The position numbers and the translations under genes were made by a program. The notes below the pieces were generated by a model. That model was not told the origin of the DNA and ran no database searches. It saw only the letters and a list, made by a program, of their open reading frames with translations. Positions 1 through 8,657 of a DNA stretch of 63,778 bases are shown in pieces. The stretch comes from Thauera linaloolentis 47Lol = DSM 12138 (lineage in GTDB: Bacteria; Pseudomonadota; Gammaproteobacteria; Burkholderiales; Rhodocyclaceae): assembly GCF_000310205.1 (NCBI RefSeq), contig NZ_AMXE01000012.1:1-63778 (forward strand), in the 5' to 3' direction. How positions within the stretch are numbered: position 1 is the stretch's first letter; the number at the start of each line of letters is the position of its first letter.

Positions 1-350
1 CGCGCGGCCGCCACCGCATCCGTGCCCGCATCGGCGCCGGCGCGCCCGCCGGAGCGGTGTTCCGCGGCCGCCGTCCGACCGGGGAGTGCTGGACGCCGGC
101 GTTCGCCGCGGCGCATCCGGGGCGAGACTGGATCCTGAGCCGCATCCTGTGGCTGTGTGGCGAAGAAGTGGGCCACAACCGCCTCGGCAACGTCGATTCG
201 ATGCGGCGTTACATCTACATCCACGGCACCGGCGACGACCAGCCGATGGGCGTGCCCTTGTCGCATGGCTGCGTGCGCATGCGCAGCCGCGACATCATCG
301 AGCTGTTCGAACTGGTGCCGGCCGGTACGCGCGTGGATATCCACGAATGA
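1..350 (+). CDS. L,D-transpeptidase (YkuD domain), 3' part only
   Basis: This is the C-terminal part of a periplasmic YkuD-type L,D-transpeptidase, which cross-links or modifies peptidoglycan stem peptides. The frame is open from base 3 and the start lies outside the window. The catalytic signature is intact: a conserved His in YIYIHGT, then SHGCVRM with the nucleophilic Cys. The C-terminus ends soon after (VPAGTRVDIHE), as usual for the family. The stop TGA overlaps the ATG of the next gene (ATGA), so the two are probably translationally coupled. Family assignment is firm; the substrate (3-3 cross-link or lipoprotein anchoring) cannot be told from this fragment. Confidence 0.9.
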   Translation, partial: RGRHRIRARIGAGAPAGAVFRGRRPTGECWTPAFAAAHPGRDWILSRILWLCGEEVGHNRLGNVDSMRRYIYIHGTGDDQPMGVPLSHGCVRMRSRDIIELFELVPAGTRVDIHE

Positions 351-826
351 AGGACGGAAGCTGCGCCGGCGCGGGCCTTGATCCCCGTATCGAAATCGCC
401 GACTGGCAGGCCGCGCAGGCGCGTGTGATGCCGCTGCGGATGCGGGTGTTCGTCGTCGAGCAGGGTGTGCCGGCCGACATCGAACTGGACGAGTTCGACC
501 CATGCAGCCGCCATGCGATCGCCACCGATGCGGACGGCGAGGTGATCGCGACCGGCCGCCTGCTGCCGGATGGCCATATCGGGCGAATGGCGGTGGATGC
601 CGGTTGGCGGGGGCGGGGGGTCGGAGGGGCCGTGCTCGAAGCGCTGGCGGCGGAGGCTGCGGCGCACGGCATGCCGAAGGTGATGCTGAACGCCCAGTTG
701 CGGGCGCTTGGCTTCTACCGCCGGCACGGCTTCGCAGAATACGGCGAGGCCTTCATGGAAGCCGGCATTCCGCATCGGGCGATGCAGCGTGCCGCCGCGC
801 ATCGGGCAGGCGTGGCCGATGAGTGA
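347..826 (+). CDS. GNAT family N-acetyltransferase
   Basis: A 159-residue single-domain GNAT acetyltransferase using acetyl-CoA. The N-terminal block VVEQGVPADIELDEFD resembles the ElaA/YjcF-type subgroup, and the acetyl-CoA motif A is visible as GRMAVDAGWRGRGVGGAVL. The C-terminal LGFYRRHGF block is also typical. The ATG overlaps the stop of the upstream L,D-transpeptidase, and its own stop overlaps the ATG of the next gene, so all three look like one transcription unit. The substrate is unknown. A longer reading frame upstream (from 86) only shadows the transpeptidase. Confidence 0.85.
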   Translation: MKDGSCAGAGLDPRIEIADWQAAQARVMPLRMRVFVVEQGVPADIELDEFDPCSRHAIATDADGEVIATGRLLPDGHIGRMAVDAGWRGRGVGGAVLEALAAEAAAHGMPKVMLNAQLRALGFYRRHGFAEYGEAFMEAGIPHRAMQRAAAHRAGVADE

Positions 827-1592
827 ACGGCCCGGCAACGACCGCCCCTTCGTCGCCGAGCTCGGCGACCTGCGCTCGCTGCAGTTCGATGGCCTGACGG
901 TGCAGAGCGTGATGTCGGTGAGCCGGCCCGATACGCTGGCGCTGGACTACACGCGGGCGATGATGGGTTTTCTGCTGTTCAACCCGCAGCCGCGCCATAT
1001 CGTCATGATCGGCTTGGGTGGCGGTTCGCTGGCCAAGTACTGCCTGCGCAGCCTGCCCGATGCGCGCTTTACCGCGGTCGAGATCAATCCCGAGGTGATC
1101 GCGCTGCGCGAGCGCTTCGGCATTCCCCCGGATGGCGAGCGCTTCCAGGTGGTGTGCGCCGATGGCGCCGACTACGTGCGCGACGGCGGCGAACCCGACG
1201 TGCTGCTGGTGGACGGGTTCAACGCCGCGGGCCTGCCGGAACGCCTGGGCAGCGCGGATTTCTATGCCGACTGCCGCCGCCTGCTGGCGCCGGGCGGCGT
1301 GTTGGCGATCAACCACTGGACCGGGGACGGCCGCTATGCCCTCCATGCGGCGCGGCTGCGCGAGGCCTTCGATGGCCGCGTGCTGACGATTCCGGCGGAA
1401 GACGGTGACAACCGCATCAGTTTCGCGGTATCCGGTCCGTCCTTTCCGCCCTCGCGCGGACAGATACTGGGGCGCAGCGTAGCCCTGGCGGGCCTGCATT
1501 GCTTCGACATCGCCGATATCGCGCGGCGTGTGCTGGCACGGCTCGACCGCATCATGGGCAGGCGGGCGGGCAGCGCGCGGGCGGGCGACTAG
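819..1592 (+). CDS. Spermidine synthase-like (aminopropyltransferase fold) protein
   Basis: A 257-residue protein with the Rossmann methyltransferase/aminopropyltransferase fold. The cofactor motif is seen as HIVMIGLGGGSLAKYC, followed by the acidic VEINPEV end of strand 2 and VLLVDGFN. The short N-terminal beta domain (LQFDGLTVQSVMSVSRPDTLALDYTR) is typical of the spermine/spermidine synthase-like group. Whether it really makes polyamines is doubtful: such stand-alone homologues are often annotated only as transferases. ATG 819 overlaps the GNAT stop. Its TAG stop shares CTAG (1589-1592) with the stop of the convergent NRDE gene. Confidence 0.75.
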   Translation: MSERPGNDRPFVAELGDLRSLQFDGLTVQSVMSVSRPDTLALDYTRAMMGFLLFNPQPRHIVMIGLGGGSLAKYCLRSLPDARFTAVEINPEVIALRERFGIPPDGERFQVVCADGADYVRDGGEPDVLLVDGFNAAGLPERLGSADFYADCRRLLAPGGVLAINHWTGDGRYALHAARLREAFDGRVLTIPAEDGDNRISFAVSGPSFPPSRGQILGRSVALAGLHCFDIADIARRVLARLDRIMGRRAGSARAGD

Positions 1593-2413
1593 GCAGGCCG
1601 CCTGTCCGGCATGCCTGCCTCCGGTGCAGGGCTGGAAGGGCGCGCGGGCGGTGGCTGCGCGGCGAAGCGGTGGGTGACGTCGCCGTGGGGTTCGCCGCGT
1701 TCATCCCAGGTCCATTCGCGCAGGCGGGTGTTGCCCTCGCGGTCGACCGTGAGCAGGCTCGAACAGCGCGTGCCATAGCCCGGCGCGCGGATGAAGGGGG
1801 ATGACAGCCAGCGTTCCCACTCGACGCTGACGCCGGTGTCGGGCAGGTGGAGGTCCGGCGCGGGCGTGTCGTCGCGCAGCAAGGCGAGCGCGGCATCGTC
1901 GTCGGGCAGGTTCGGGAGCAGCGCCGCCAGGCGCTCGCGCGCCTTCAGCAGCTTGGGCCAGGGCGTGTCGAGCAGGTGGTTCGACAGGCCATAGATGCCC
2001 GCTTCCAGCATCCTGACCGCGCCGGTGGTGCTCTCCAGCACGCCGAGGCTGCGGCCGTCGCCCACGAGCAGGTTGAACGCCGCGTAGGCCGCGCTGCCGG
2101 TGGCGAGATGCTTCAGTGTCGTTTCGGCATCGTCGCCGGCTTCGAGCGCGTTCCGGACCAGGGCGCCGCGCGAGGGGGCGCCTTCGATGTGGCGGCTGGG
2201 ATCGCGGTAATTGGTCAGCGCGGCGAAGCGGCCGCCGCGGCTCAGGCCCATCCACGTGCCGCCGGCTTCCAGGTCGCGCCCGGCGAGCAGTTCGGGGGCG
2301 TCGGTCCACCAGTGCGCGGGCACCGCCGGGCGGGCGAGGTATTCGTCGCGGTTGGCGGCGACGACCAGCGGATAGTCGGGGTGGCGCTGCCACGCGAAGA
2401 CGATCAGGCACAT
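1589..2413 (-). CDS. NRDE family protein (TANGO2-like)
   Basis: A 274-residue protein of the NRDE/TANGO2 family. It starts with the family hallmark MCLIVFAW, has the NRDE tetrad in VVAANRDEYLARP, and then GTWMGLSRGGRFAALTNYR. The fold belongs to the N-terminal nucleophile group; eukaryotic TANGO2 has been linked to haem or lipid trafficking, but the bacterial function is unsettled. It is the last gene of a minus-strand run after ygfZ and a DUF4936 gene, five bases downstream of the latter. The start was chosen at ATG 2413 because Met-Cys at the N-terminus is conserved; a longer upstream frame is spurious. Confidence 0.85.
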   Translation of the reverse strand: MCLIVFAWQRHPDYPLVVAANRDEYLARPAVPAHWWTDAPELLAGRDLEAGGTWMGLSRGGRFAALTNYRDPSRHIEGAPSRGALVRNALEAGDDAETTLKHLATGSAAYAAFNLLVGDGRSLGVLESTTGAVRMLEAGIYGLSNHLLDTPWPKLLKARERLAALLPNLPDDDAALALLRDDTPAPDLHLPDTGVSVEWERWLSSPFIRAPGYGTRCSSLLTVDREGNTRLREWTWDERGEPHGDVTHRFAAQPPPARPSSPAPEAGMPDRRPA

Positions 2414-2417
2414 GGGC

Positions 2418-2759
2418 TCAGGGGTTCTCGGTAAAGCATTCGACGTGGCGCATGCCGTCCGCCGCCAGCAGGTCGGCCAGGCGATGGGCGAGGGTGGCGG
2501 CTTCCAGTGCGCGCCTGAAGACCTCGGGATCGGCGATGTCTTCGTACACTTCCATCCAGGTGGCCGCATCGTCGGCCCGCCGCATCAGGCGTCCGCGGAT
2601 GCCGGTGCGCTGCGCGAGCTCTGCCTGCATCGCGCGAACCCGCGTGCGCGCAGCCGCGGCATCGGCATCGGGACGCAGCCGGTAGTACAGGTAGAGATGC
2701 ACGGCTGCCGCGGGGGCGCTGGAGCAAGAGAGGCCGGGGCCGGAGGTAGCCGTGTTCAT
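2418..2759 (-). CDS. DUF4936 family protein
   Basis: A small protein of about 113 residues. The core VHLYLYYRL, then ATWMEVYEDIADPEVFRRAL and HVECF, matches the DUF4936 family, which is confined largely to Betaproteobacteria and often sits beside ygfZ. The fold is probably a ferredoxin-like dimeric alpha/beta barrel; no function is known. ATG 2759 is used here, but GTG 2702 (directly before the conserved HLYLYY) is an equally reasonable start. It lies between ygfZ and the NRDE gene on the same strand, consistent with co-transcription. Confidence 0.75.
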   Translation of the reverse strand: MNTATSGPGLSCSSAPAAAVHLYLYYRLRPDADAAAARTRVRAMQAELAQRTGIRGRLMRRADDAATWMEVYEDIADPEVFRRALEAATLAHRLADLLAADGMRHVECFTENP

Positions 2760-2796
2760 CGTGGAAGCGCTCGGGGCGGACCGCTGCGGGGGCGGC

Positions 2797-3831
2797 TCAG
2801 CCGAGCCCGTAGGGCAGATCGCGCAGCGCGAGGCGCGGGCCGTCGACGCTGCCGAGGTGGATCTCGCCCGCCTCGGCGCTGCTGTTCTGCAGCACGGCGA
2901 GTGCTTCGAAGCCGCCGTCGGCGGTCGGCGCGGCATTGACGATCTTGCCGGCGGACTGCTCGCCGAAGGCCGGCGCATAGAGGTCGGCGCCCGCAGGCGG
3001 CAAGGCCGCGTCCGGCGATGCGGCGACGCGGTACATGCGCTTCTTCAGCTTGCCGAGATACTGCGAGCGGGCGACGATTTCCTGGCCGGGATAACAGCCT
3101 TTCTTGAAGCTCACGCCGCCGATCAGCTCGTAGTTGAGCATCTGCGCGACGAACTCCTCCTGCGTCGGCTGCGTGACGAGGGGGATACCGGCGCGGATCA
3201 TCGCCAGCTGCCAGGCGCCGGTGCCGGCCTTGATGGCGCCGGCCGCCTGCAGGGCGTCGAACAGTGCCGGAGCCGCGTCGGCGGCGGCCGCGACGACGAA
3301 GTTGCGTTCGTCGAGGCGGATGCAGCGCGGGGCATCGCCGCCGCCGGCCTGCTTCATCGGCGCGCCAGGCACCGGGAGGCCGGCCTCGGCGAGAACGGCG
3401 GCGGCATCGGCGCCGCCGATGCCGAGCAGGACGAGGTCTTCGCTGGCGTTGGCCAGTTTCACCTTGCTGCGCAGCACGTACATCGAGAATTTCTTGAGGA
3501 AGGCCGGCAGGATGTCGGCCGACAGCGCCAGCGCGTGGCCATTGGCTTCCGGCCAGATCAGGAAGCTGGCGATCATGCGGCCCTTGGCCGAATTGAAGCT
3601 GTTCCACGCGGCGCCGTCGGCTGCCAGGTTCTGCACGTCGTTGGAGACGAGGTTGTGGATGAAGGCGGCGGAGTCGGGACCGACCGAGCGCACCGTGCCC
3701 AGGTGCAGCAGCGGCACGACGACGGTCGAGTCGGTCGCGGCACGGGCTTCGTCGGCGGAAGCAGCGAAATGGATGCCATTGTCGGTCAGGGTGGCGCCCT
3801 GCCGGGCGAGGAAGTCGGTCCAGGCGGTCAT
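2797..3831 (-). CDS. ygfZ: tRNA-modifying / Fe-S cluster assembly protein YgfZ
   Basis: A 344-residue folate-binding YgfZ/GcvT-like protein that supports maturation or repair of some Fe-S enzymes such as the tRNA methylthiotransferase MiaB. The diagnostic motif KGCYPGQEIVAR is present, with its essential Cys at about residue 246. N-terminal segments such as LHLGTVRSVGPDSAAFIHN match the GcvT-like domain. Length fits the family (about 325 residues in E. coli). The start ATG 3831 is preceded by the intergenic region shared with the divergent mltG gene. It leads a minus-strand operon with the DUF4936 and NRDE genes. Confidence 0.92.
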   Translation of the reverse strand: MTAWTDFLARQGATLTDNGIHFAASADEARAATDSTVVVPLLHLGTVRSVGPDSAAFIHNLVSNDVQNLAADGAAWNSFNSAKGRMIASFLIWPEANGHALALSADILPAFLKKFSMYVLRSKVKLANASEDLVLLGIGGADAAAVLAEAGLPVPGAPMKQAGGGDAPRCIRLDERNFVVAAAADAAPALFDALQAAGAIKAGTGAWQLAMIRAGIPLVTQPTQEEFVAQMLNYELIGGVSFKKGCYPGQEIVARSQYLGKLKKRMYRVAASPDAALPPAGADLYAPAFGEQSAGKIVNAAPTADGGFEALAVLQNSSAEAGEIHLGSVDGPRLALRDLPYGLG

Positions 3832-3982
3832 GTGATTTATATGCGTTCTGATGGGGCTGTGGTCGGGGTCGGTCGCCGCGCGCGGGCTGCGGCAAGGGGC
3901 GGCCCGACGGTGCGATGCAGTATTATAGGCGCCCGCCAAACGGCGGTCGCCCCTGCGCCCGCCATGGTCTTGCCGATCGACG

Positions 3983-4999
3983 ATGAAACGTTTCCTGCTC
4001 CGCTCCGTCCTGCTGCTCCTGATGCTTGCCTTCGCCGCCGCGGGGGCGGGCTGGTGGTTCGCGCACCGGCCTCTCGCGCTGAAGGGCGAGGTGGTGGATT
4101 TCACCGTGCAGCGCGGGCTGGGCATGCGCCAGGCCGCCAGCGTCATCGCCCAGGCCGGCGTCGACGTGGATCCGGCATGGCTGAGCTGGCTCGCCCGCAT
4201 CGGCGGCCGCGCCCACACGATCAAGGCCGGCAGCTACGAGGTTCATGCCGGCATCACCCCGTGGCAACTCGTGCTCAAGCTCTCGGATGGCGACGTGTCG
4301 CAGGCCGACGTGCTGCTGGTGGAAGGCTGGACGTTCGGCCAGGTACGCAAGGCGCTGGAGGGCCATTCCGAACTGGAGGCCGACACGGCGGGCCTGAGCG
4401 ATGCCGAAGTGCTCGCCCGCATCGGCGCCGCGGAACCGCATCCGGAGGGTTTGTTCTTCCCGGACACCTATCTCTTCGACAAGCGCTCGAGCGCGTCCGG
4501 CGTGCTGCGCCGCGCCTACCACGCGATGCAGCAGCGCCTGGACAAGGCCTGGGCCGCGCGCGATCCGGCCCTGCCGCTCAAGTCTCCCTACGAGGCGCTC
4601 GTGCTCGCCTCGATCATCGAGAAGGAAACCGGCCGTGCCGAGGATCGTGCCCTGGTCGCCTCGGTGTTCGCCAACCGCCTGCGCATCGGCATGCCGCTGC
4701 AGACCGATCCGACGGTGATCTACGGCCTCGGCGCGGATTTCGACGGCCGCCTGAGGCGCAAGCACCTCGAAACCGATCATCCCTGGAACACCTACACGCG
4801 TGGCGGCCTGCCGCCGACGCCGATCGCCATGCCCGGCCCTGATGCCTTGCAGGCGGCGGTGCGTCCGCAGCAGAGCGAATTCCTCTACTTCGTCGCGCGT
4901 GGCGATGGCAGCAGCCAGTTCTCGCGCACGCTGGCCGAACACAATCAGGCGGTGAACCGTTTCATCCGCAACGGCGGCAAACCCGGGAGCAAGCCTTGA
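3983..4999 (+). CDS. mltG: Endolytic murein transglycosylase MltG
   Basis: A 338-residue YceG-like lytic transglycosylase that cleaves nascent glycan strands and is thought to set chain length by terminating polymerisation. There is one N-terminal membrane anchor (residues about 5-25, very Leu/Ala rich) and then a periplasmic LysM-like segment. The catalytic YceG domain has the signature [10 protein letters not shown] with the catalytic Glu, and later [11 protein letters not shown] and [13 protein letters not shown]. Start ATG 3983 gives a good anchor. It opens a tight operon: its stop overlaps the TTG start of tmk, the same order (yceG-tmk-holB) seen in many proteobacteria. Confidence 0.95.
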   Translation: MKRFLLRSVLLLLMLAFAAAGAGWWFAHRPLALKGEVVDFTVQRGLGMRQAASVIAQAGVDVDPAWLSWLARIGGRAHTIKAGSYEVHAGITPWQLVLKLSDGDVSQADVLLVEGWTFGQVRKALEGHSELEADTAGLSDAEVLARIGAAEPHPEGLFFPDTYLFDKRSSASGVLRRAYHAMQQRLDKAWAARDPALPLKSPYEALVLASIIEKETGRAEDRALVASVFANRLRIGMPLQTDPTVIYGLGADFDGRLRRKHLETDHPWNTYTRGGLPPTPIAMPGPDALQAAVRPQQSEFLYFVARGDGSSQFSRTLAEHNQAVNRFIRNGGKPGSKP

Positions 5000-5649
5000 A
5001 CGAGAACGTCCTGAACCGTGGCGAACATCCGCCGTGCGGGCGCTTCATCACCTTCGAGGGCATCGATGGCGCGGGCAAGAGCAGCCAGATCGCCGCCGTC
5101 GCCGCCTTGCTGCGCGCGCGCGGCATCGAGGTCGAGCAGTCGCGCGAGCCGGGCGGAACCCCGCTCGGCGAAAGCCTGCGCGAACTGCTGCTGCATCAGC
5201 CGATGCACCTCGAGACCGAGGCCATGCTGATGTTCGCCGCGCGCCGCGAACACCTGGCGGCCCGCATCGAGCCGGCGCTGGCGGCGGGGCGCTGGGTGGT
5301 GTGCGACCGCTTCTCAGATGCCACCTTCGCCTACCAGGTCGGCGGGCGGGGTCTGGCGCGCGACAAGTTCGAGGCGCTCGAAGCCTGGGTCCATCCGCGG
5401 CTGCAGCCCGACCTGACCTTGCTGTTCGATCTGCCGCCGGAGACCGCCGCCGCGCGTGTCGCTTCGGCCGGTGCCGACCCCGACCGCTTCGAGCGCGAGC
5501 GGCGCGATTTTTTCGTGCGCGTGCGCGAGGCCTATCTCGAACGTGCGCGCCTGGCGCCACAGCGCATTCGCGTGGTCGATGCCGATCGCGCGCCGGAGGC
5601 GATCCGCGCCGACATCGAGCGCGTCGTGCGCGAGACGCTGTTGCCATGA
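4996..5649 (+). CDS. tmk: Thymidylate kinase (dTMP kinase)
   Basis: A 217-residue dTMP kinase converting dTMP to dTDP. The P-loop is [12 protein letters not shown] (about residues 20-31), the substrate-binding DR motif is [18 protein letters not shown], and the LID region is ERERRDFF. The only start covering the N-terminus without a large overlap is TTG 4996, inside TTGA where the last bases form the stop of mltG. A rare start coupled to upstream translation is likely. The stop overlaps the ATG of holB, so mltG, tmk and holB are linked by successive overlaps. Confidence 0.93.
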   Translation: MNENVLNRGEHPPCGRFITFEGIDGAGKSSQIAAVAALLRARGIEVEQSREPGGTPLGESLRELLLHQPMHLETEAMLMFAARREHLAARIEPALAAGRWVVCDRFSDATFAYQVGGRGLARDKFEALEAWVHPRLQPDLTLLFDLPPETAAARVASAGADPDRFERERRDFFVRVREAYLERARLAPQRIRVVDADRAPEAIRADIERVVRETLLP

Positions 5650-6710
5650 TCCATCCGTGGATGCAGCCGGCCTGGACCCGCCTCGTCGAACTCGGCGAGC
5701 GCCTGCCGCATGCCTTGCTGTTCGTCGGCCCGCCCGGCTTGGGCAAGCGCGAACTGGCCGAGGCGCTGGCTGCGCGGCTGCTGTGCGACGCGCCCGCTGC
5801 CGACGGCCATGCCTGCGGCGGTTGCGAGCCCTGCCAATGGCGGCTGGCGGGCAACCATCCTGATCTGCACCGCGTGGTGCCAGCGGCCGACGCCGCTGCC
5901 GACGGCGCCGAAGGCGAGGGCGCGGATGCGAAGGAAGCGGGGGCGAAGGAGGGCAAGGCCAAGTCCGAGCAGATCCTCATCGAGCAGATCCGTGAACTGC
6001 AGTCGGCGCTGAGCGTCACCGGGCACCACAGCGCGCGGCGCGTGGTGGTGCTCGATCCCGCCGAGGCGATGAACGTGTTCACCGCCAATGCGCTGCTGAA
6101 GATGCTGGAAGAGCCGCCCGCCGGTTGTGTCTTCCTTCTGGTGTCGTCCGCGCCTCGCCGCCTGCTGCCGACGATTCGCAGCCGCTGTCAGCAGTGGCCT
6201 TTCTCGCGGCCGGGCGCGGCGGCGCTGGCGCAGTGGCAGGCGGGAGCGAGCCCCTCGATGCAGGCCTTGCTGGCGATCGGAGGCGGCATGCCGCTGGCGG
6301 CCGAGCGCATGGCGCAGCGTGGCGGGGGGGCGTTGCTCGAGCGCTTCGTGCGCGATATCTCCGGCCTGCAGGCGGCCGATGCGCTGCGCGTCGCCGGGCA
6401 GTGGGACGTGTGGCTGAAATCGAAGGAGGCGCTGGGGGCCGGTTTCGGCCTGCCCGAACTCGCCGACTGGATGCAGCGTTGGGTGAGCGATCTGGCCACC
6501 GTGCGCCTGGGCGGGGCGGTGCGTTTCTTTCCGGCCCAGGAAGGCGTGCTGTCCGCCCTCGCCAGCCGTGCGAGCATTGCTGCAGTGGGGGGCTGCTACA
6601 ATGAAATCACGCAAATTCGCAAGGTTTCCCGCCACCCGCTGAATCTGCGCCTGGTTCTCGAAGACATGCTGCTGCGCTATGCCCGCGCCATCTCCGGAGC
6701 ACGAGGATGA
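5646..6710 (+). CDS. holB: DNA polymerase III subunit delta prime
   Basis: A 354-residue clamp-loader subunit. The AAA+ domain has a Walker A-like [10 protein letters not shown] that lacks the Ser/Thr after Lys, as expected for the non-catalytic delta prime. The zinc module Cys47-Cys57-Cys60-Cys63 keeps the 9-3-3 spacing of E. coli. Then come [19 protein letters not shown] and [15 protein letters not shown], typical sensor and arginine-contact segments. Between the zinc module and [11 protein letters not shown] there is an extra Ala/Gly/Glu/Lys-rich stretch (about residues 80-107). ATG 5646 overlaps the tmk stop; its own stop overlaps the pilZ start. Confidence 0.93.
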   Translation: MIHPWMQPAWTRLVELGERLPHALLFVGPPGLGKRELAEALAARLLCDAPAADGHACGGCEPCQWRLAGNHPDLHRVVPAADAAADGAEGEGADAKEAGAKEGKAKSEQILIEQIRELQSALSVTGHHSARRVVVLDPAEAMNVFTANALLKMLEEPPAGCVFLLVSSAPRRLLPTIRSRCQQWPFSRPGAAALAQWQAGASPSMQALLAIGGGMPLAAERMAQRGGGALLERFVRDISGLQAADALRVAGQWDVWLKSKEALGAGFGLPELADWMQRWVSDLATVRLGGAVRFFPAQEGVLSALASRASIAAVGGCYNEITQIRKVSRHPLNLRLVLEDMLLRYARAISGARG

Positions 6711-7072
6711 CCCACCACGCCAAACCGCAGACGGCGCGCCCCGGCGTGTTGTCGCTGAACATCAATTCCAAGTCGGCGCTGTATGCGGCCTACATGCCGT
6801 TCCTGAACAACGGCGGCTTGTTCGTGCCCACACCCAAGAACTACAACCTGGGCGACGAAGTCTTCATGCTGCTGCAATTGATGGACGACCCGACGCGCCA
6901 TCCGGTGGCGGGCCGCGTGGCCTGGATCACGCCGCACGGTGCGCAAGGCGGCAAGACGCAGGGCGTTGGCGTGCAGTTTTCGGATGACGAGGCCGGCAAG
7001 GTGCTGCGCGGCCGCATCGAGCAGATCCTCGCCGGCCACCTCGGCTCCAGCCGGCCGACCCATACGGTCTGA
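6707..7072 (+). CDS. pilZ: PilZ domain protein, type IV pilus type
   Basis: A 121-residue single PilZ-domain protein. It matches the PilZ protein of type IV pilus biogenesis: LSLNINSKSALYAAYMPFLNNGGLFVPT, then LGDEVFMLLQLMDDP and VAGRVAWITP, with QGVGVQF near the end. This subgroup lacks the RxxxR and DxSxxG c-di-GMP-binding motifs and works through protein contacts (in Xanthomonas with PilB and FimX). It sits between holB and tatD with an ATGA overlap, a conserved order. It is relevant to the pilin cluster about 13 kb downstream. Confidence 0.9.
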   Translation: MTHHAKPQTARPGVLSLNINSKSALYAAYMPFLNNGGLFVPTPKNYNLGDEVFMLLQLMDDPTRHPVAGRVAWITPHGAQGGKTQGVGVQFSDDEAGKVLRGRIEQILAGHLGSSRPTHTV

Positions 7073-7101
7073 ACCCCTCTTTCAATTTCGCGGTTTTTCC
7101 G

Positions 7102-7878
7102 ATGTTCGTCGATTCCCACTGCCATCTCGATTTTCCCGATCTCGCCGCGCGCGAGGACGAAGTGCTTGCCAACATGGCGGCCAACGGCGTCGGCACGGCC
7201 CTGTGCATCAGCGTCAAGCTCGAAGATTTTCCGCGCGTGCGCGCGCTGGCCGAACGGCATCCACAACTGTGGGCTTCGGTGGGCGTGCACCCGGACTATG
7301 CCGAATGCGACGAGCCCGACATCGCGCGCCTGGTCGCGCTGGCCGATCATCCGAAGGTGGTCGCCATCGGCGAGACCGGCCTGGACTACTACTGGCAGAA
7401 GGACGCGCCGGAATGGCAGCGCGAGCGCTTCCGCACCCATATCCGTGCCGCGCGCGAGGCCGGCAAGCCGCTGGTCATCCATACCCGCAGTGCGGCCGAC
7501 GACACGCTGCGCCTGATGCGCGACGAAAGGGCGGGCGAGGCGGGCGGTGTGATGCACTGCTTCACCGAAAGCTGGGACGTGGCCGATGCAGCGCTGGAGC
7601 AGGGCTTCTACATTTCCTTTTCGGGCATCGTCACCTTCCGCAACGCGAAGGATCTGAAGGAAGTCGCCAAGCGCGTGCCGCTCGACCGTCTGCTGATCGA
7701 AACCGACTCGCCCTATCTCGCGCCCGTGCCGCATCGCGGCAAGACCAACGAACCCGGCTGGGTCGTGCATGTGGCCGAGGAAATCGCCCGCCTGCGCGAA
7801 GAGCCGCTGACCCGCATCGAGCAGGCCTGTACCGACAACTTCTTCCGACTCTTTCGCCATGCACAAAAACCCGTCTGA
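7102..7878 (+). CDS. tatD: TatD family metal-dependent DNase/hydrolase
   Basis: A 258-residue amidohydrolase-fold TatD family nuclease. The metal ligands are visible in order: FVDSHCHLDF, GETGLDYYW, VIHTRSA, MHCFTES and IETDSPYLAPVP. Family members have 3'-5' DNase activity in DNA repair or fragmentation. It follows pilZ by about 30 bases without a strong Shine-Dalgarno. Its 3' end overlaps the downstream ankyrin gene by 20 bases. E. coli has three paralogues (TatD, YcfH, YjjV); its place next to holB suggests the YcfH type. Confidence 0.92.
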   Translation: MFVDSHCHLDFPDLAAREDEVLANMAANGVGTALCISVKLEDFPRVRALAERHPQLWASVGVHPDYAECDEPDIARLVALADHPKVVAIGETGLDYYWQKDAPEWQRERFRTHIRAAREAGKPLVIHTRSAADDTLRLMRDERAGEAGGVMHCFTESWDVADAALEQGFYISFSGIVTFRNAKDLKEVAKRVPLDRLLIETDSPYLAPVPHRGKTNEPGWVVHVAEEIARLREEPLTRIEQACTDNFFRLFRHAQKPV

Positions 7879-8623
7879 ACACGACTTGCGCCAAGCGCCT
7901 TTGAATGAAAAAAGCCCGGTTTCCCTGCGGGGCTCTCGCTGCACTGCCCGAAGCCTGCTCGCCGCAGCCGTGATCGCCGTCTGCAGTCTTGGCGTGAATA
8001 CGGCCCTGGCCGGCACTTTCGATGATGCGCGCAATGCCGCCACGTTGGGCGATGCGAAAGGGCTCTCGAGCCTGATCGATGGCGGCATCGGGCCGGACAG
8101 CGCCGATGCCAACGGCAACACGCTGCTGATCCTCGCCGCGCGCGAAGGCCAGGCCGCCGTGATCGAGGTCTTGCTGAAGCGCGGCGCGGCGGTCGATTAC
8201 CGCAACCCCGCCGGCGATTCGGCCCTGATGCTGGCCGTGCTGGGCGGCCATGACGAGGCCGCACGTGCGCTGCTCGCGGGGGGGGCGAAAGTGAATCACG
8301 AAGGCTGGGCGCCGCTGCACTACGCCGCATTCGAGGGCCGCGATGCGCTGCTCGACGCGCTGCTTGGCGCTGGTGCGGACGTCAATGCCAGGGCGCCGAA
8401 TCTGGCCACGCCCTTGATGCTCGCCGCGCGCAACGGCCATGCCGGCATGGTGCGCCGCTTGCTGGCGATACCGGGAACCGATCTGAACGCCCTGAACGAT
8501 GCCGGGCTGTCGGCCGATGCCTGGGCGCGGCAGAACCGCAATACCGACATCGCCGCGCTGATCGAGGCCGAACGCAAGCGCCGCGGCCTGCCGGCCCCGG
8601 CGCTGCGGATCACGATCGAGTAG
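7859..8623 (+). CDS. Ankyrin repeat protein, secreted or periplasmic
   Basis: A 254-residue protein with an N-terminal basic and hydrophobic segment (ARSLLAAAVIAVCSLGVNTALAG, about residues 30-52) that looks like a signal peptide. About five to six ankyrin repeats follow, for example NGNTLLILAAREGQAAVIEVLL, SALMLAVLGGHDEAARALL and TPLMLAARNGHAGMVRRLL. Ankyrin repeats bind proteins; no enzyme domain is present. The first 20 bases overlap tatD, and the cytoplasmic stretch before the signal is long (about 28 residues), so translation might begin further in. A G8 run lies at 8278-8285. The partner is unknown. Confidence 0.8.
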   Translation: MHKNPSEHDLRQAPLNEKSPVSLRGSRCTARSLLAAAVIAVCSLGVNTALAGTFDDARNAATLGDAKGLSSLIDGGIGPDSADANGNTLLILAAREGQAAVIEVLLKRGAAVDYRNPAGDSALMLAVLGGHDEAARALLAGGAKVNHEGWAPLHYAAFEGRDALLDALLGAGADVNARAPNLATPLMLAARNGHAGMVRRLLAIPGTDLNALNDAGLSADAWARQNRNTDIAALIEAERKRRGLPAPALRITIE

Positions 8624-8657
8624 CGTCGAATGGCGCCGCTGTGGGAATGGCGCCGCT

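Noticed and set aside
8278-8285. G8 run in the ankyrin gene as a phase-variation tract
   Set aside because: Similar G7-G8 runs occur in unrelated genes here and the gene has no surface or adhesin role that would favour switching; kept only as background for judging the pilus tracts.
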